Shown: positions 1 through 7,426 of the stretch, piece after piece
Position numbering within the stretch: position 1 is the first letter of the stretch
Layout: each line of letters begins with the position of its first letter
DNA from: Candidatus Gracilibacteria bacterium CG2_30_37_12
GTDB lineage: Bacteria; Patescibacteriota; Gracilibacteria; BD1-5; UBA2023
Assembly: GCA_001873165.1 (NCBI GenBank)
Contig: MNYO01000038.1
Coordinates: 1-10,636 of the forward strand
Direction: 5' to 3'
DNA: 10,636 nucleotides
Notes under the pieces: model-generated
What the model was told of the DNA's origin: nothing
Databases searched by the model: none
The model's input: only the letters and a program-made list of their open reading frames with translations
Program-made: the position numbers and the translations under genes

Positions 1-15
1 ATTTCTCGCTAAATT

Positions 16-85
16 TGGCTTGTTTTTGACTAATTTACCCCCTTATCTGCCCTCTGGAAGCGGGGTTAAGTAGTCAAAACAGCCA
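16..85. repeat. Long imperfect inverted repeat (hairpin) next to the methyltransferase stop
   Basis: The segments 16-41 and 62-85 are imperfect reverse complements over about 24 bp. The shared core is TTTTGACTA...ACCCC against GGGGT...TAGTCAAAA. They enclose a loop of about 20 nt. The structure begins 15 bp beyond the methyltransferase stop codon. On the minus strand, DNA past the hairpin could again be read as protein, but the window ends. It could be a small non-autonomous insertion in the methyltransferase gene, a REP/MITE-like element, or an unusually long 3' hairpin. There is no T-tract typical of an intrinsic terminator. Confidence 0.55.
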
Positions 86-99
86 CACACTTTTTGCCA

Positions 100-696
100 T
101 TATGCCTCTTTTTTCTTAAAGAGTATTTCCATTTCTGTGTCTGTGAGTTCTATTTTTGGATGATTCCATAATGGATTACTTCACTTTGAATAGAAAAGAA
201 TCATATCTTTAATATTTCCATATGCTTTTCTGGGGAAATTTTTCGGATTACATTTAATTCTTGTAATATCATTTCGGAAGTTTTCTACTCAAAAAACCTC
301 ATCCATTATAATTTTTATATAATGCCCGATTTTATAATCTATGTGAAGATATATTGAGCCATCCTCTGATAATAATTCTCTCAGTAAAATCAATCGTTCT
401 CGAATAAATTCCAAAAACTCTGCTCACACACGGGTATCACTATAGGCTATAGTATCTTCTTTCCTCATACTTATTGTACTTGTTCTATCTGGATTTATTC
501 GAAATTCAGTATTTGTGGCAAATGGAGGATCAATATATACAAGTTTAACTTTTCATTTTAATCAGTTTTCTAATAATCCTTTCATTACAGAAAGATTATC
601 TCATAAAATGAGAATCTTTGAATCTTTAGAGGATATATCTATTTTTTTTGGCAATTGTATCGGAAAGAATCTGTTTCTCCGATTTTTTGCCTTCAT
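100..696 (-). CDS. Beta-class site-specific DNA methyltransferase, probably truncated
   Basis: The 198-residue product read with UGA as glycine is the N-terminal half of a beta-class (N6-adenine or N4-cytosine) DNA methyltransferase of a type II system. Visible motifs are ILILGDNLSVM at 28-38, the catalytic motif IV DPPF at 56-59 after KVKLVYI, and LLSEDGSIYLHID at 108-120. A family-typical IKDMILFYSK follows near 162-171. Six glycines are TGA, including the one in LGDN. In this class the target-recognition region, motif X and SAM-binding motif I (FxGxG) follow the catalytic half. Here a TAA ends the frame at 100, before any of them. Shifting frame by one base just before the stop gives a short stretch reading NGKK, which resembles the family continuation, so a frameshift in the A-rich tract near 105-120 is likely. 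The ATG lies 24 bp after the endonuclease stop, in the same frame and same operon. Activity without motif I is doubtful. Confidence 0.8.
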
Positions 697-720
697 AATG
701 AAGAAACATGGTCGGAGAAA

Positions 721-1503
721 TTAGATTTGATATAAAAATTCACGCAAGACTAAACTACTCATAATATTGGCATCAGAGTATTTTTCAGTTATGCTTTTAT
801 GGAGTTTGTTTCCTCCATGAATATAAAGAATCCCGTCAAGAATTGCTATAGGAATAGCTTTCAAATTTGGTGTATAGAGCGTGCTTATTGCATCTTCAAA
901 TTGAGCATTTTGATGTCATCAGAAATCCGTGAGAAATTTCGCTTCTCAAACAACATATTTTCCATTAAATCTCCCAATAAAATCAAGTCCTTTATTTCGT
1001 TCATATCAAAGATGTTCTTGTGCAAATCGCATCATCCCAGCATCTCATTCATCGAGAATTGCATTAGCATTTGAACTCAAAAAGTCATTAAGTTTTATTG
1101 GTTCGATTCCGAGAGATTTCTTTCGGAGCCAATTTCTGAATGCTGGTCCCATTTGTCGATTAGTTTCCTTTGCTTCGCTACAATTTTCGTAGACTTTATC
1201 TATTCACATCTCATAAATTCTTCCACAGATTCGATTTATTGTTGCAGGATTACGAGAAATAGAATTTTTATCTCGTTTGAGATATGCGACATACGAATCT
1301 TTTATAGGGAAAAGATCAAGTTCTATAAGATGTTTTATGAGTTTTGTATTATCTTGATTTTGATATGCAGATTCTACATCAGACCATATCCTTGTATTTA
1401 TATCCCTGATTCATTCAGGTATAGTTGGATAGACTTTAAATAAATCATCCAGATAACTTTGTTGATTTGCATATTCTATACTGAGCTTAAGCCATGGATT
1501 CAT
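721..1503 (-). CDS. Type II restriction endonuclease, PD-(D/E)XK type
   Basis: The 260-residue protein is continuous only if seven TGA codons are read as glycine (G31, G100, G153, G166, G186, G195, G196). A PD-(D/E)XK nuclease core is visible as GLDFIGRFNGKYVVGEAKFL at about 172-191: Asp174, then Glu187 and Lys189. It is followed by a conserved-looking TDFGGHQNAQFEDAI. Upstream, ETNRQMGPAFRNWL (113-126) resembles a motif I associate with Tsp45I-like endonucleases, but that family and the recognition site are guesses. The adjacent downstream beta-class methyltransferase fixes the role as cleavage of unmodified foreign DNA. The start is the ATG at 1503-1501, giving MNPWLKLS; there is no ribosome-binding site. 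A terminator-like hairpin ends a few bases before this ATG, so expression may need read-through. The gene itself looks intact. Confidence 0.75.
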
Positions 1504-1504
1504 A

Positions 1505-1719
1505 CAAAAAAGCATTTACGGAAGTAAATGCTAAAATAGAACTTGAATGTAGATATATGTTTTAGCGAAACAAAAGGGCAACTAATGCACTCGTTCGCTA
1601 AAACATACACACTTTTTTCATACTCGAAAGGACAATCAAAGGGCTGAGCAACAATTAGTTGCCCTTTTAATTTATTCGAGTATCTAAAAGATAGTACTTC
1701 AAAATATGTATATTTTAGC
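1505..1719 (-). ncRNA. Candidate structured RNA or leader with two kissing hairpins
   Basis: Read on the minus strand, hairpin 1 pairs 1675-1683 with 1620-1628 (9 bp). Hairpin 2 pairs 1594-1607 with 1556-1569 (14 bp, perfect; loop 1570-1593). The loop of hairpin 1 holds 1654-1668 and the loop of hairpin 2 holds 1572-1586. These two loop segments are perfect 15-nt reverse complements, so the loops can pair with each other. An alternative local hairpin (1638-1668, using GCAAC/GTTGC and AAAGG/CCTTT) competes for the same bases. A possible promoter lies at 1726-1753 and a terminator-like hairpin at 1511-1532, giving an RNA of about 210 nt. The structure could equally act at DNA level, for instance as a recombination site. 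The family is not recognised. Confidence 0.35.
1511..1532 (-). terminator. Terminator-like hairpin abutting the endonuclease start
   Basis: Perfect 9-bp stem AGCATTTAC/GTAAATGCT with a 4-nt loop. On the minus strand it is followed by a run of T, and then within a few bases by the endonuclease ATG. The polarity fits an intrinsic terminator or attenuator for a minus-strand transcript that starts between 1540 and 1790. Confidence 0.55.
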
Positions 1720-1725
1720 TCCGGA

Positions 1726-1753
1726 AGTATATGAAAATAGATAAAGAAAGCAA
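1726..1753 (-). promoter_or_regulatory. Possible promoter for the minus-strand leader and R-M operon
   Basis: TTGCTT (1753-1748), a 16-bp spacer and TATACT (1731-1726) on the minus strand. Transcription would start near 1719, upstream of the kissing hairpins. It is assigned by consensus only. Confidence 0.35.
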
Positions 1754-1783
1754 TATAAACTTTTTGTATTTTCTTTTTTCCCA

Positions 1784-1811
1784 TTGAAAACTCCCAAAAA
1801 AACTATATACT
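1784..1811 (+). promoter_or_regulatory. Probable sigma70-type promoter of rel
   Basis: TTGAAA (1784-1789), 16-bp spacer, TATACT (1806-1811). Transcription would begin near 1818 and leave a short leader of about 30 nt before the rel ATG. Confidence 0.55.
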
Positions 1812-1848
1812 ACTTTCGTAAAGATACTATTCATAAAAACTTCATTTC

Positions 1849-4080
1849 ATGTTTAAAGATGCCCCCATTGTACCTGACTACTTTCATATCAATATTCTCG
1901 TAAAATCCATAATCGATGAAGTTGCCGGGTATATGAAAAATGTTCCGAAAGAAAAAATTTCCGAAGAAATACAGAAAGCATATATCTACGCTCGAGACGC
2001 CCACGAGGGACAGTTTCGGAAATCGGGAGATCCATATATTCTTCATCCTGTGGAGGCAACGAGGGAGCTTCTTATTTTGCGACCTGATATTGTAACTATC
2101 CAATCTTGTCTTCTCCATGATGTTCCCGAGGATACGGATAAAACTGTGGAGGATATACGAGTGATATTTGGTGATGAAGTCGCACATATAACATCAGGAA
2201 TGGAGAAGCTTTCCAATCTGAAGTATCGTGGAGAGGAACGAACTATCGGAAGCCTTCGAAAGATGTTTATCGCCATGAGCGAGGATGTCCGTGTTATATT
2301 CGTGAAACTTGCGGATCGTCTCCATAATATGAAAACGCTCGAATTTCATCCAAGTAAGGATAAACAAGAACGAATCGCACTTGAGACTCTTAATGTTTAT
2401 GCTCCGATTGCTGATCGACTTGGAATTTTTGATTTTAAAGAAGCATTGGAGACTGAGTGCTTCAAGATTCTTCATCCTGAAGAATACGGGAAAATTAGAG
2501 AGGAGTTAGATGTATTTAGAGAGGCTCAAGAAATTTTTGCAACCAAGGTTAAACAACTCATTATGGATAATATGCCAGAAGGGGTACCTATTATCGATAT
2601 CTCTTATCGAGTGAAATCTCCCTGGAGTATTTATAAAAAAATGCAACGAAAAGGATATGAACGAGTACAGGATCTCTATGATCTTTTCGCTCTTCGTATC
2701 ATCACCGATTCTGTCCATCATTGCTATGATGTACTTGGGACTATTCATACAATTTGGACGCCCGTTCCGAATCGATTCAAGGATTATATAGCGCTCCCAA
2801 AAGAAAATGGATATCAGAGTCTCCATACAACCGTTGTTGGTATGTTTCATGAATTTCGCTCGCAACCAACTGAGATTCAGATTCGTACTCTTACTATGCA
2901 CCATCAAGCAGAAATCGGAGTTGCTGCGCATTTTGCGTATTCTGAAACAGGAGAATCTAAGACTGCAAAGGACACTTATTGGGCAGCAGAACTCAAGGAG
3001 ATTTTGAATAATTCCGAAGACTCTGATTTTATGACACAGATGAAAATTGGGGTATTTGATGATCGTATCTTTGCATTTACGCCAAAAGGACAGATTCAAG
3101 TTCTTCCCAGAGGTTCTACTCCTATTGATTTTGCCTACTCTATCCACTCGGATCTTGGCGATCATATTATCGTTGCTCGTGTGAATGGTCGTGTTGTACC
3201 GCTTGATTATGAGCTCCATAATGGGGAAAGTGTAGAAGTTGTTATAGACAAGAACAAATTTCCAAATATTACCTGGCTTTCATTTGTCAAAACAACGCGT
3301 GCTCGAGAATGTATCAAAGCGTATAGTAATCGAGTGAATAGAAGTGAACTGATAGAAAAATGACGTTTTATACTCAATTCTCATCTGCTGAAACATTTCA
3401 ATAAAACGCTCGATAAAGATCTTTCTCTCCTCAAAGTAATTGATGGAAAAACGCTCGATACCGAAGGACGAGAAAATGTCCTTGTGCAACTCGGGAATCT
3501 TTCTCGTAAACCCTCATCGGTAACGAAGAGTATTTTGGAAAATAGTAGTTCGGAGCTTCATAAAATTAAAGATCTCCAGGAACAAGTGAAAAAGGAAAAA
3601 CCTATATCTGCATCGAAAGAAGAGGCTATTACCCGTGAACTGATTATTGGTGGAGAAAAAGGTATTCCCTATCGTTTTGCACAATGTTGTAATCCAAAAA
3701 TACTCGATAAAGTGGTGGGATACATCACGAGAGAAGGGGTACATATTCATAAAATTGATTGTACTTCTTTGACACAAAAAGATTTTGATCGATATATTCC
3801 AGCACACTGGGATGGCATGAAAACGCAGGGATTACAAATACGAGCTGAGATGATTTTTGAAAATAAAATCGGGGTTCTTAAACAGCTTACTGAGATATTC
3901 TTTCTGATGCGTATTAATATTGATGAAATGAGTGCTCATCTTGAGGAAGATGGTTTTTCTCATGTGGTATTTTCTCTGAAAACCGAGGAAGAAGACTACT
4001 ATCTTTTCGAACGCCTTATGGAACGTGTCAAACTTTCTATTCCTTATTTTAAAGAAGGGAAATTATTGGAGATGAAATAG
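1849..4080 (+). CDS. rel: Bifunctional (p)ppGpp synthetase/hydrolase (RelA/SpoT family)
   Basis: A 743-residue, full-length long RSH protein that makes and degrades the stringent-response alarmone (p)ppGpp in the cytoplasm. The N-terminal HD hydrolase domain keeps His52, His90-Asp91, Glu94-Asp95 and KLADRLHNM at 153-161, so hydrolysis is probably active, unlike E. coli RelA. The synthetase domain has RVKSPWSIYKKM (254-265), DLFALRII (278-285), FKDYIALPKENGYQSLHTT (310-328) and EIQIRTLTMHHQAEIGVAAH (342-361). A TGS domain (about 405-466) starts at FAFTPKGQIQVLPRG. The C-terminal part has the Cys-Cys region FAQCCNPK and ends in an ACT domain of about 75 residues. Codon 505 (3361-3363) is TGA; the frame continues without other stops through the linker into the Cys-Cys and ACT domains, so UGA must be read, as glycine. 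No Shine-Dalgarno; the start is set by the family N-terminus. The following gene begins 59 bp later. Confidence 0.95.
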
Positions 4081-4107
4081 TTGTATTTTCCTTATTTTCG
4101 CTATACT
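4081..4107 (+). promoter_or_regulatory. Possible promoter of dcd
   Basis: TTGTAT (4081-4086), 15-bp spacer, TATACT (4102-4107), beginning directly after the rel stop. The -10 is good and the spacing short. A start near 4114 would leave a leader of about 26 nt. It would uncouple the nucleotide genes from rel. Confidence 0.4.
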
Positions 4108-4139
4108 CAAAATGTTTTAATTTCTTAAAATCACTCCAT

Positions 4140-4679
4140 ATGTTTCTTTCTGATATAGACATTAAGAAAGCTATTGTTGATCAATCTATTACTCTTAGTG
4201 ATTTTGATCCAAAACGACTCGGTCCTGCAAGTTATGACATCCTTCTGGGAAATAAATTTCTCGTGATAAAATCTCATTCCACTTCTTTCATAGATCCCGT
4301 GAATAAAATCCTTCCCGAATATGACGAGATTATCCTCAAGGATAATGAAAGCTTTACGCTTCATCCGGGAGTAAGTATACTCGGGATTTCTCATGATTAT
4401 TTCGGATCGGACAAATATCTAATACAACTTTCTGGAAAAAGTTCCCTCGCTCGTATCGGACTCATTGTTCATAATACTGCAGGACTTATCAATCCAGGAC
4501 ACTATTTGAATATCGTTTTTGAACTCTGTAATTTGAATAGCGTACCTATCATTCTCCGACCAAAGATGGAAATAGCTCAACTTATCTTTGCAGAGATGTC
4601 ATCTGTTCCAGAAGTGGATTATAAAGAAACAGGGAGATACCATGGAAAGAATTGGACCAGTTATACCACGAAAGAATAA
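4140..4679 (+). CDS. dcd: dCTP deaminase
   Basis: A 179-residue enzyme of the dCTP deaminase/dUTPase superfamily, converting dCTP to dUTP plus ammonia as the first step toward dTMP. The motif SGKSSLARIGLIVHNTAGLI (98-117) carries the Ser-Ser...Arg105 that binds nucleotide phosphate. The catalytic glutamate is probably Glu128 in NIVFELCN, matching ITLELxN in the family, and PKMEIAQLIF follows at 141-150. N-terminal LGPASYDILLG (27-37) matches the usual xxPASxDLRLG. The family IDPGW/F segment reads INPGHY here; the effect is unknown. There is no TGA codon. The next gene is a dUTPase 26 bp on, so this is likely the monofunctional deaminase that hands dUTP to Dut, although bifunctional family members exist. 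Confidence 0.9.
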   Translation: MFLSDIDIKKAIVDQSITLSDFDPKRLGPASYDILLGNKFLVIKSHSTSFIDPVNKILPEYDEIILKDNESFTLHPGVSILGISHDYFGSDKYLIQLSGKSSLARIGLIVHNTAGLINPGHYLNIVFELCNLNSVPIILRPKMEIAQLIFAEMSSVPEVDYKETGRYHGKNWTSYTTKE

Positions 4680-4705
4680 TTTATTTTCTCAATTTTTAAA
4701 AACCT

Positions 4706-5134
4706 ATGAAAGTTCGTATCAAAAATAGTACCGGAAAAGTTCTCGAATACAAGACTCCCGGAGCTTGTGCCTTCGATTTTGAATCACTTGAAAAAGTGGT
4801 TTTTGCACCAGGAGAATGGAAACTTGTAGACACCGGAACAGTTATTGCAACACCCGAGGGATACTGTCTCGTGATAGCACCAAGATCGGGAACATTCAAA
4901 AACTACGGACTTATGCAGGTAAATAGTATCGGGATTATCGATCAGGATTACTGCGGCGATAATGATAGTGTCAAATTTGCTTATATCAATATGCGCAAAG
5001 AGGAAGTGACTATCGAAAAAGGAGAACGAATCGGACAAGGAATGTTCGTAAAAATCGAGAAACCAGAATTTGAACTCGTGGAAAGTATGGGAGAAGCAGA
5101 CCGAGGAGGTTTTGGAACTACGGGAGTAAAATAA
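4706..5134 (+). CDS. dut: dUTP diphosphatase (dUTPase)
   Basis: A 142-residue trimeric-type dUTPase, hydrolysing dUTP to dUMP and diphosphate. This supplies thymidylate synthase and keeps uracil out of DNA. All five family motifs can be found: PGACAFDFES (motif 1, 18-27), PRSGTFKNYGL (2), NSIGIIDQDYCGDN (3, with the catalytic Asp), GERIGQGMF (4) and the C-terminal arm RGGFGTTG (5). Motif 3 is slightly divergent (NSIGIID for the usual GLID/GTID), but the Asp and Tyr are kept. No TGA codons and no Shine-Dalgarno. It sits between dcd and thyA on the same strand, consistent with one pathway unit. Confidence 0.93.
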   Translation: MKVRIKNSTGKVLEYKTPGACAFDFESLEKVVFAPGEWKLVDTGTVIATPEGYCLVIAPRSGTFKNYGLMQVNSIGIIDQDYCGDNDSVKFAYINMRKEEVTIEKGERIGQGMFVKIEKPEFELVESMGEADRGGFGTTGVK

Positions 5135-5136
5135 TA

Positions 5137-5300
5137 TTCTGTCATTCCGACCGTAGTGGAGGAATCCATGAAGAAATAGTTCTTTATACTTTTGTAGCCA
5201 AAAGTACCAAAAGCTTTTAGGGGTAAAAAACTCGTCAGGTGGTAACAAATAAACTGTTTATCGTCAGACTCAAGCAGTTTTCCCCCTAAAAACCCCATTT
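5137..5300. repeat. Intergenic inverted repeat between dut and thyA
   Basis: Arms CTTTTAGGGGTAAAAAACT (5214-5232) and AGTTTTCCCCCTAAAAA (5276-5292) are near-perfect reverse complements. They enclose about 43 nt and are followed by CCCCATTTTT. In front is GTCATTCCGACCGTAGTGG (5142-5160), which resembles a GTCATTCCGA-type intergenic sequence common in other bacterial genomes. On the plus strand the hairpin plus T-run could terminate dcd-dut transcripts. It may also be a dispersed repeat; no second copy is in this window. Confidence 0.5.
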
Positions 5301-5324
5301 TTAATAATTATCATTATAAAATCT

Positions 5325-6203
5325 ATGTCTCAGAGTGAGCAACAGTATCTCGACCTTCTTCGAAAGATTATGGATGAAGGAGTCGATAAAGGAGATCGAA
5401 CGGGAACAGGAACTCGAAGTATTTTCGGACATCAGATGCGATTTGATCTCTCTCAGGGATTTCCGCTTTTGACAACCAAGAAAGTATTTTTAAAGGGGAT
5501 TGTCCATGAGGTTCTCTGGTTTCTTCAAGGAGATACCAATATTAAATATCTGGTCGATAATGATGTTCATATCTGGGATGAATGGCCCTACAAAGCATAT
5601 GTACAACAAGGAGGAGAACTTTCTCAAGCGGATTTCATCGCATCTATAAAATCCGATGTGGATTTCGCAAAAAAATGGGGGGACCTCGGTCCCGTCTATG
5701 GATATCAGTGGCGTAATTTTAATAGCCAATGAATCGATCAGATGAAGAATGTCATCGAGACTTTGAAAAAGAATCCAAATTCCCGACGTATGCTCGTCGT
5801 AACCTATAATCCCGTGCAGGCAGATAGTATGCTCCTCCCTCCTTGTCACATGATGTTTCAGTTCTACGTCGCAAATGGGAAGCTCTCCTGTCAGATGTAC
5901 CAGCGCTCAGCTGATACGTTCCTCGGGGTACCTTTCAATATCGCCTCCTATGCCCTTCTGACTATGATGATTGCTCAGGTAGTTGGACTCGAACCAGGTG
6001 AATTCATCCACGTCCTCGGAGATACTCATATCTACTCAAATCATTTTGAACAAGTGAAAGAGCAACTCTCCCGAGAACCTCATCCGCTCCCCACTATGAA
6101 ACTGAATCCGGAGGTGAAGGATCTATTCTCATTCAAATATGTGGATTTTACCATCGAAGGGTATAATCCACATCCACCCATTAAAGCACCAATTGCAGTA
6201 TAA
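5325..6203 (+). CDS. thyA: Thymidylate synthase
   Basis: A 292-residue folate-dependent thymidylate synthase: dUMP plus methylene-tetrahydrofolate gives dTMP plus dihydrofolate. Visible are [20 protein letters not shown] near the N-terminus, [23 protein letters not shown] before the TGA, and the phosphate-binding pair SRR (153-155). The nucleophile is Cys174 in [33 protein letters not shown] and DTHIYSNH follow, and the protein ends in [11 protein letters not shown]. Codon 136 (5730-5732) is TGA in NSQ-G-IDQM. In E. coli ThyA the same place reads DGRHIDQ, so reading through it restores an unbroken alignment. The gene is intact under code 25 and looks like a pseudogene under the standard code. 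The start is the ATG at 5325, whose [12 protein letters not shown] matches family length. It needs a folate supply that this window does not show. Confidence 0.95.
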
Positions 6204-6226
6204 AATATTTACTATCTAGAACAGAA

Positions 6227-6709
6227 ATGATAAATCCAACAGAAAACAAAGATCTTGAATATATCTATACTCACCCAGAAGGATGACTCAATAAACTTCA
6301 GAGAGAGCATTTTTGTAAATATGTTAATGAAGTTCTTGTAAATCCCCGTTTTCAAGATAATACCATTCGAGATATGCTCTGATATATCTGGCATGGTTAT
6401 GATGTAGGTGGACATTCCGTGGGTCGTAGTGCTCGATCTATATTACTTGAAGCGGCGATGAAAGCTATAGATAACGGTAATATAGAAAAAGCAAAACAAT
6501 TTCTTGCCGTTCTTATATCTATGCACCATAATACTGAACATATTAATAGTCATAGTTGGTATGATTTTAAAGTAGAACATTTTACAGATAACGGACTTCA
6601 TAATCTCTTTAATCTTGCCGTTATAGGAATACTGCTTGGTATCGAAGAATTACCCAATGTATGAGAACTTACTAGCGATGATATATATCATATGGTTCGT
6701 GAAATTTAA
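6227..6709 (+). CDS. Unknown protein between thyA and tmk
   Basis: A 160-residue protein that exists only if three TGA codons are glycine: at PEG-G-LNK, DML-G-YIW and PNV-G-EL. Under the standard code only the middle piece would be called. I do not recognise a family. It is soluble by composition and rich in histidine, with ISMHHNTEHINSHSWYDF (about 103-120) followed by VEHF and GLHNLFNL. The centre, GNIEKAKQFLAVL, looks like a helical hairpin. It starts 23 bp after thyA and ends 39 bp before tmk on the same strand. Its place inside a complete dCTP-to-dTDP series suggests a link to nucleotide metabolism, but this is only context. The clustered His, Glu, Asn and Trp could form a metal or active site. 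Confidence 0.7.
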
Positions 6710-6728
6710 TGTTTTCCTCTTAATAATT

Positions 6729-6734
6729 TATAAT
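6729..6734 (+). promoter_or_regulatory. Possible -10 box of tmk
   Basis: A perfect TATAAT ends 14 bp before the tmk ATG; no good -35 box is visible. A start near 6741 would give an almost leaderless mRNA, in line with the missing Shine-Dalgarno. Confidence 0.35.
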
Positions 6735-6748
6735 TACTCATTGAAACT

Positions 6749-7369
6749 ATGTATATCGTCTTCGAAGGAATGGTGGGCTCTGGGAAATCTACACAGTCCA
6801 AGAAACTTTTTGAATATCTGAAAGCAAAATATCCTACTCGGAATATCATCCATGTTCGCGAACCAGGTTCTACCATTATCGCTCAAGAGATTCGACTTCT
6901 GGCTCAATCTCGTGTTTTCGAGGAAGATATGCACCATTTGACTGAAGCATATCTCTATGCAGCTGCTCGTGCCCAACTTCTCAATACGGTTGTAAAACCG
7001 ACGATTGAGGCAGGAGGTATAGTGGTAGCTGATCGAAGTTTTGTTTCCTCTCTTGCCAATCAGGGAGAGGCACGAGGACTTGGATTGGATATCATTATGA
7101 ATATCAATAAAGAAGCAGTGGGAAATGTTTTGCCAGATATGGTATTCTGCATGCATATAGATGTGGATGAGTCCCTCACTCGTACTTCTGATGCAACGGG
7201 TGATAAGTTTGAGAAGCTGGGTCGAGAATTCTATGAATGAGTACAACGAGGATATGAGAAAGCTTCTAAGCTTCCGATTCTCGAAAAAGCTTGGCGCACG
7301 ATTGATTCGCACGGAACTCAGGATCAAGTCTTTGCAAAGATATTGAATGTTCTTCCAGAGAATATGTAA
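6749..7369 (+). CDS. tmk: Thymidylate kinase (dTMP kinase)
   Basis: A 206-residue P-loop kinase that phosphorylates dTMP to dTDP with ATP, the step after ThyA. The Walker A is FEGMVGSGKSTQ (5-16). The dTMP-binding VREPGST follows near 37-43, and ADRSFVSSLANQGEARGLG corresponds to the family DRYxxSxxAYQGxxRGL. The lid region is TRTSDATGDKFEKLGREFYE. Codon 164 (7238-7240) is TGA; reading through as glycine gives FYE-G-VQRGYEK, matching the family FxxxVRxGY. A further 42 residues then bring the protein to normal length. DRS instead of DRY is a mild departure. It is the last gene of the plus-strand nucleotide block, and a terminator follows 11 bp after the stop. Confidence 0.93.
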
Positions 7370-7380
7370 TTGATTATATT

Positions 7381-7408
7381 AAAAGCCTCATCGTTTGATG
7401 AGGCTTTT
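7381..7408. terminator. Bidirectional terminator between tmk and the membrane-protein gene
   Basis: Perfect 12-bp stem AAAAGCCTCATC/GATGAGGCTTTT with a GTTT loop, ending in T4 on both strands. It lies between two convergent genes and would serve both. Confidence 0.85.
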
Positions 7409-7426
7409 AAATGAGATTTTTTTAGT

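Larger units (their letters stand above)
1504..1848. other. Divergent intergenic region between R-M and rel
   Basis: This 345-bp gap holds the terminator-like hairpin (1511-1532), the interlocked inverted repeats (1556-1683), a 16-bp near-palindrome AAAATATGTATATTTT at 1701-1716, and outward promoters for both neighbours. A 94-codon minus-strand frame covers much of it. I do not accept it as a gene, because it is rich in Phe, Tyr and Cys and runs through the hairpins and terminator. Confidence 0.6.

Noticed and set aside
1500..1784. 94-codon minus-strand frame, preceded by GGGAG
   Set aside because: Its composition is unlike a protein (Phe/Tyr/Cys rich), and it runs through the inverted repeats and the terminator. 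The apparent Shine-Dalgarno is atypical, since no accepted gene here has one.
2506..3219. 237-codon minus-strand frame opposite rel
   Set aside because: Shadow of the strongly supported RSH gene; no recognisable domain.
3361..7240. rel, thyA and tmk as pseudogenes or split genes
   Set aside because: Each break is a single in-frame TGA, and conserved domains continue in the same frame; glycine recoding explains all of them.
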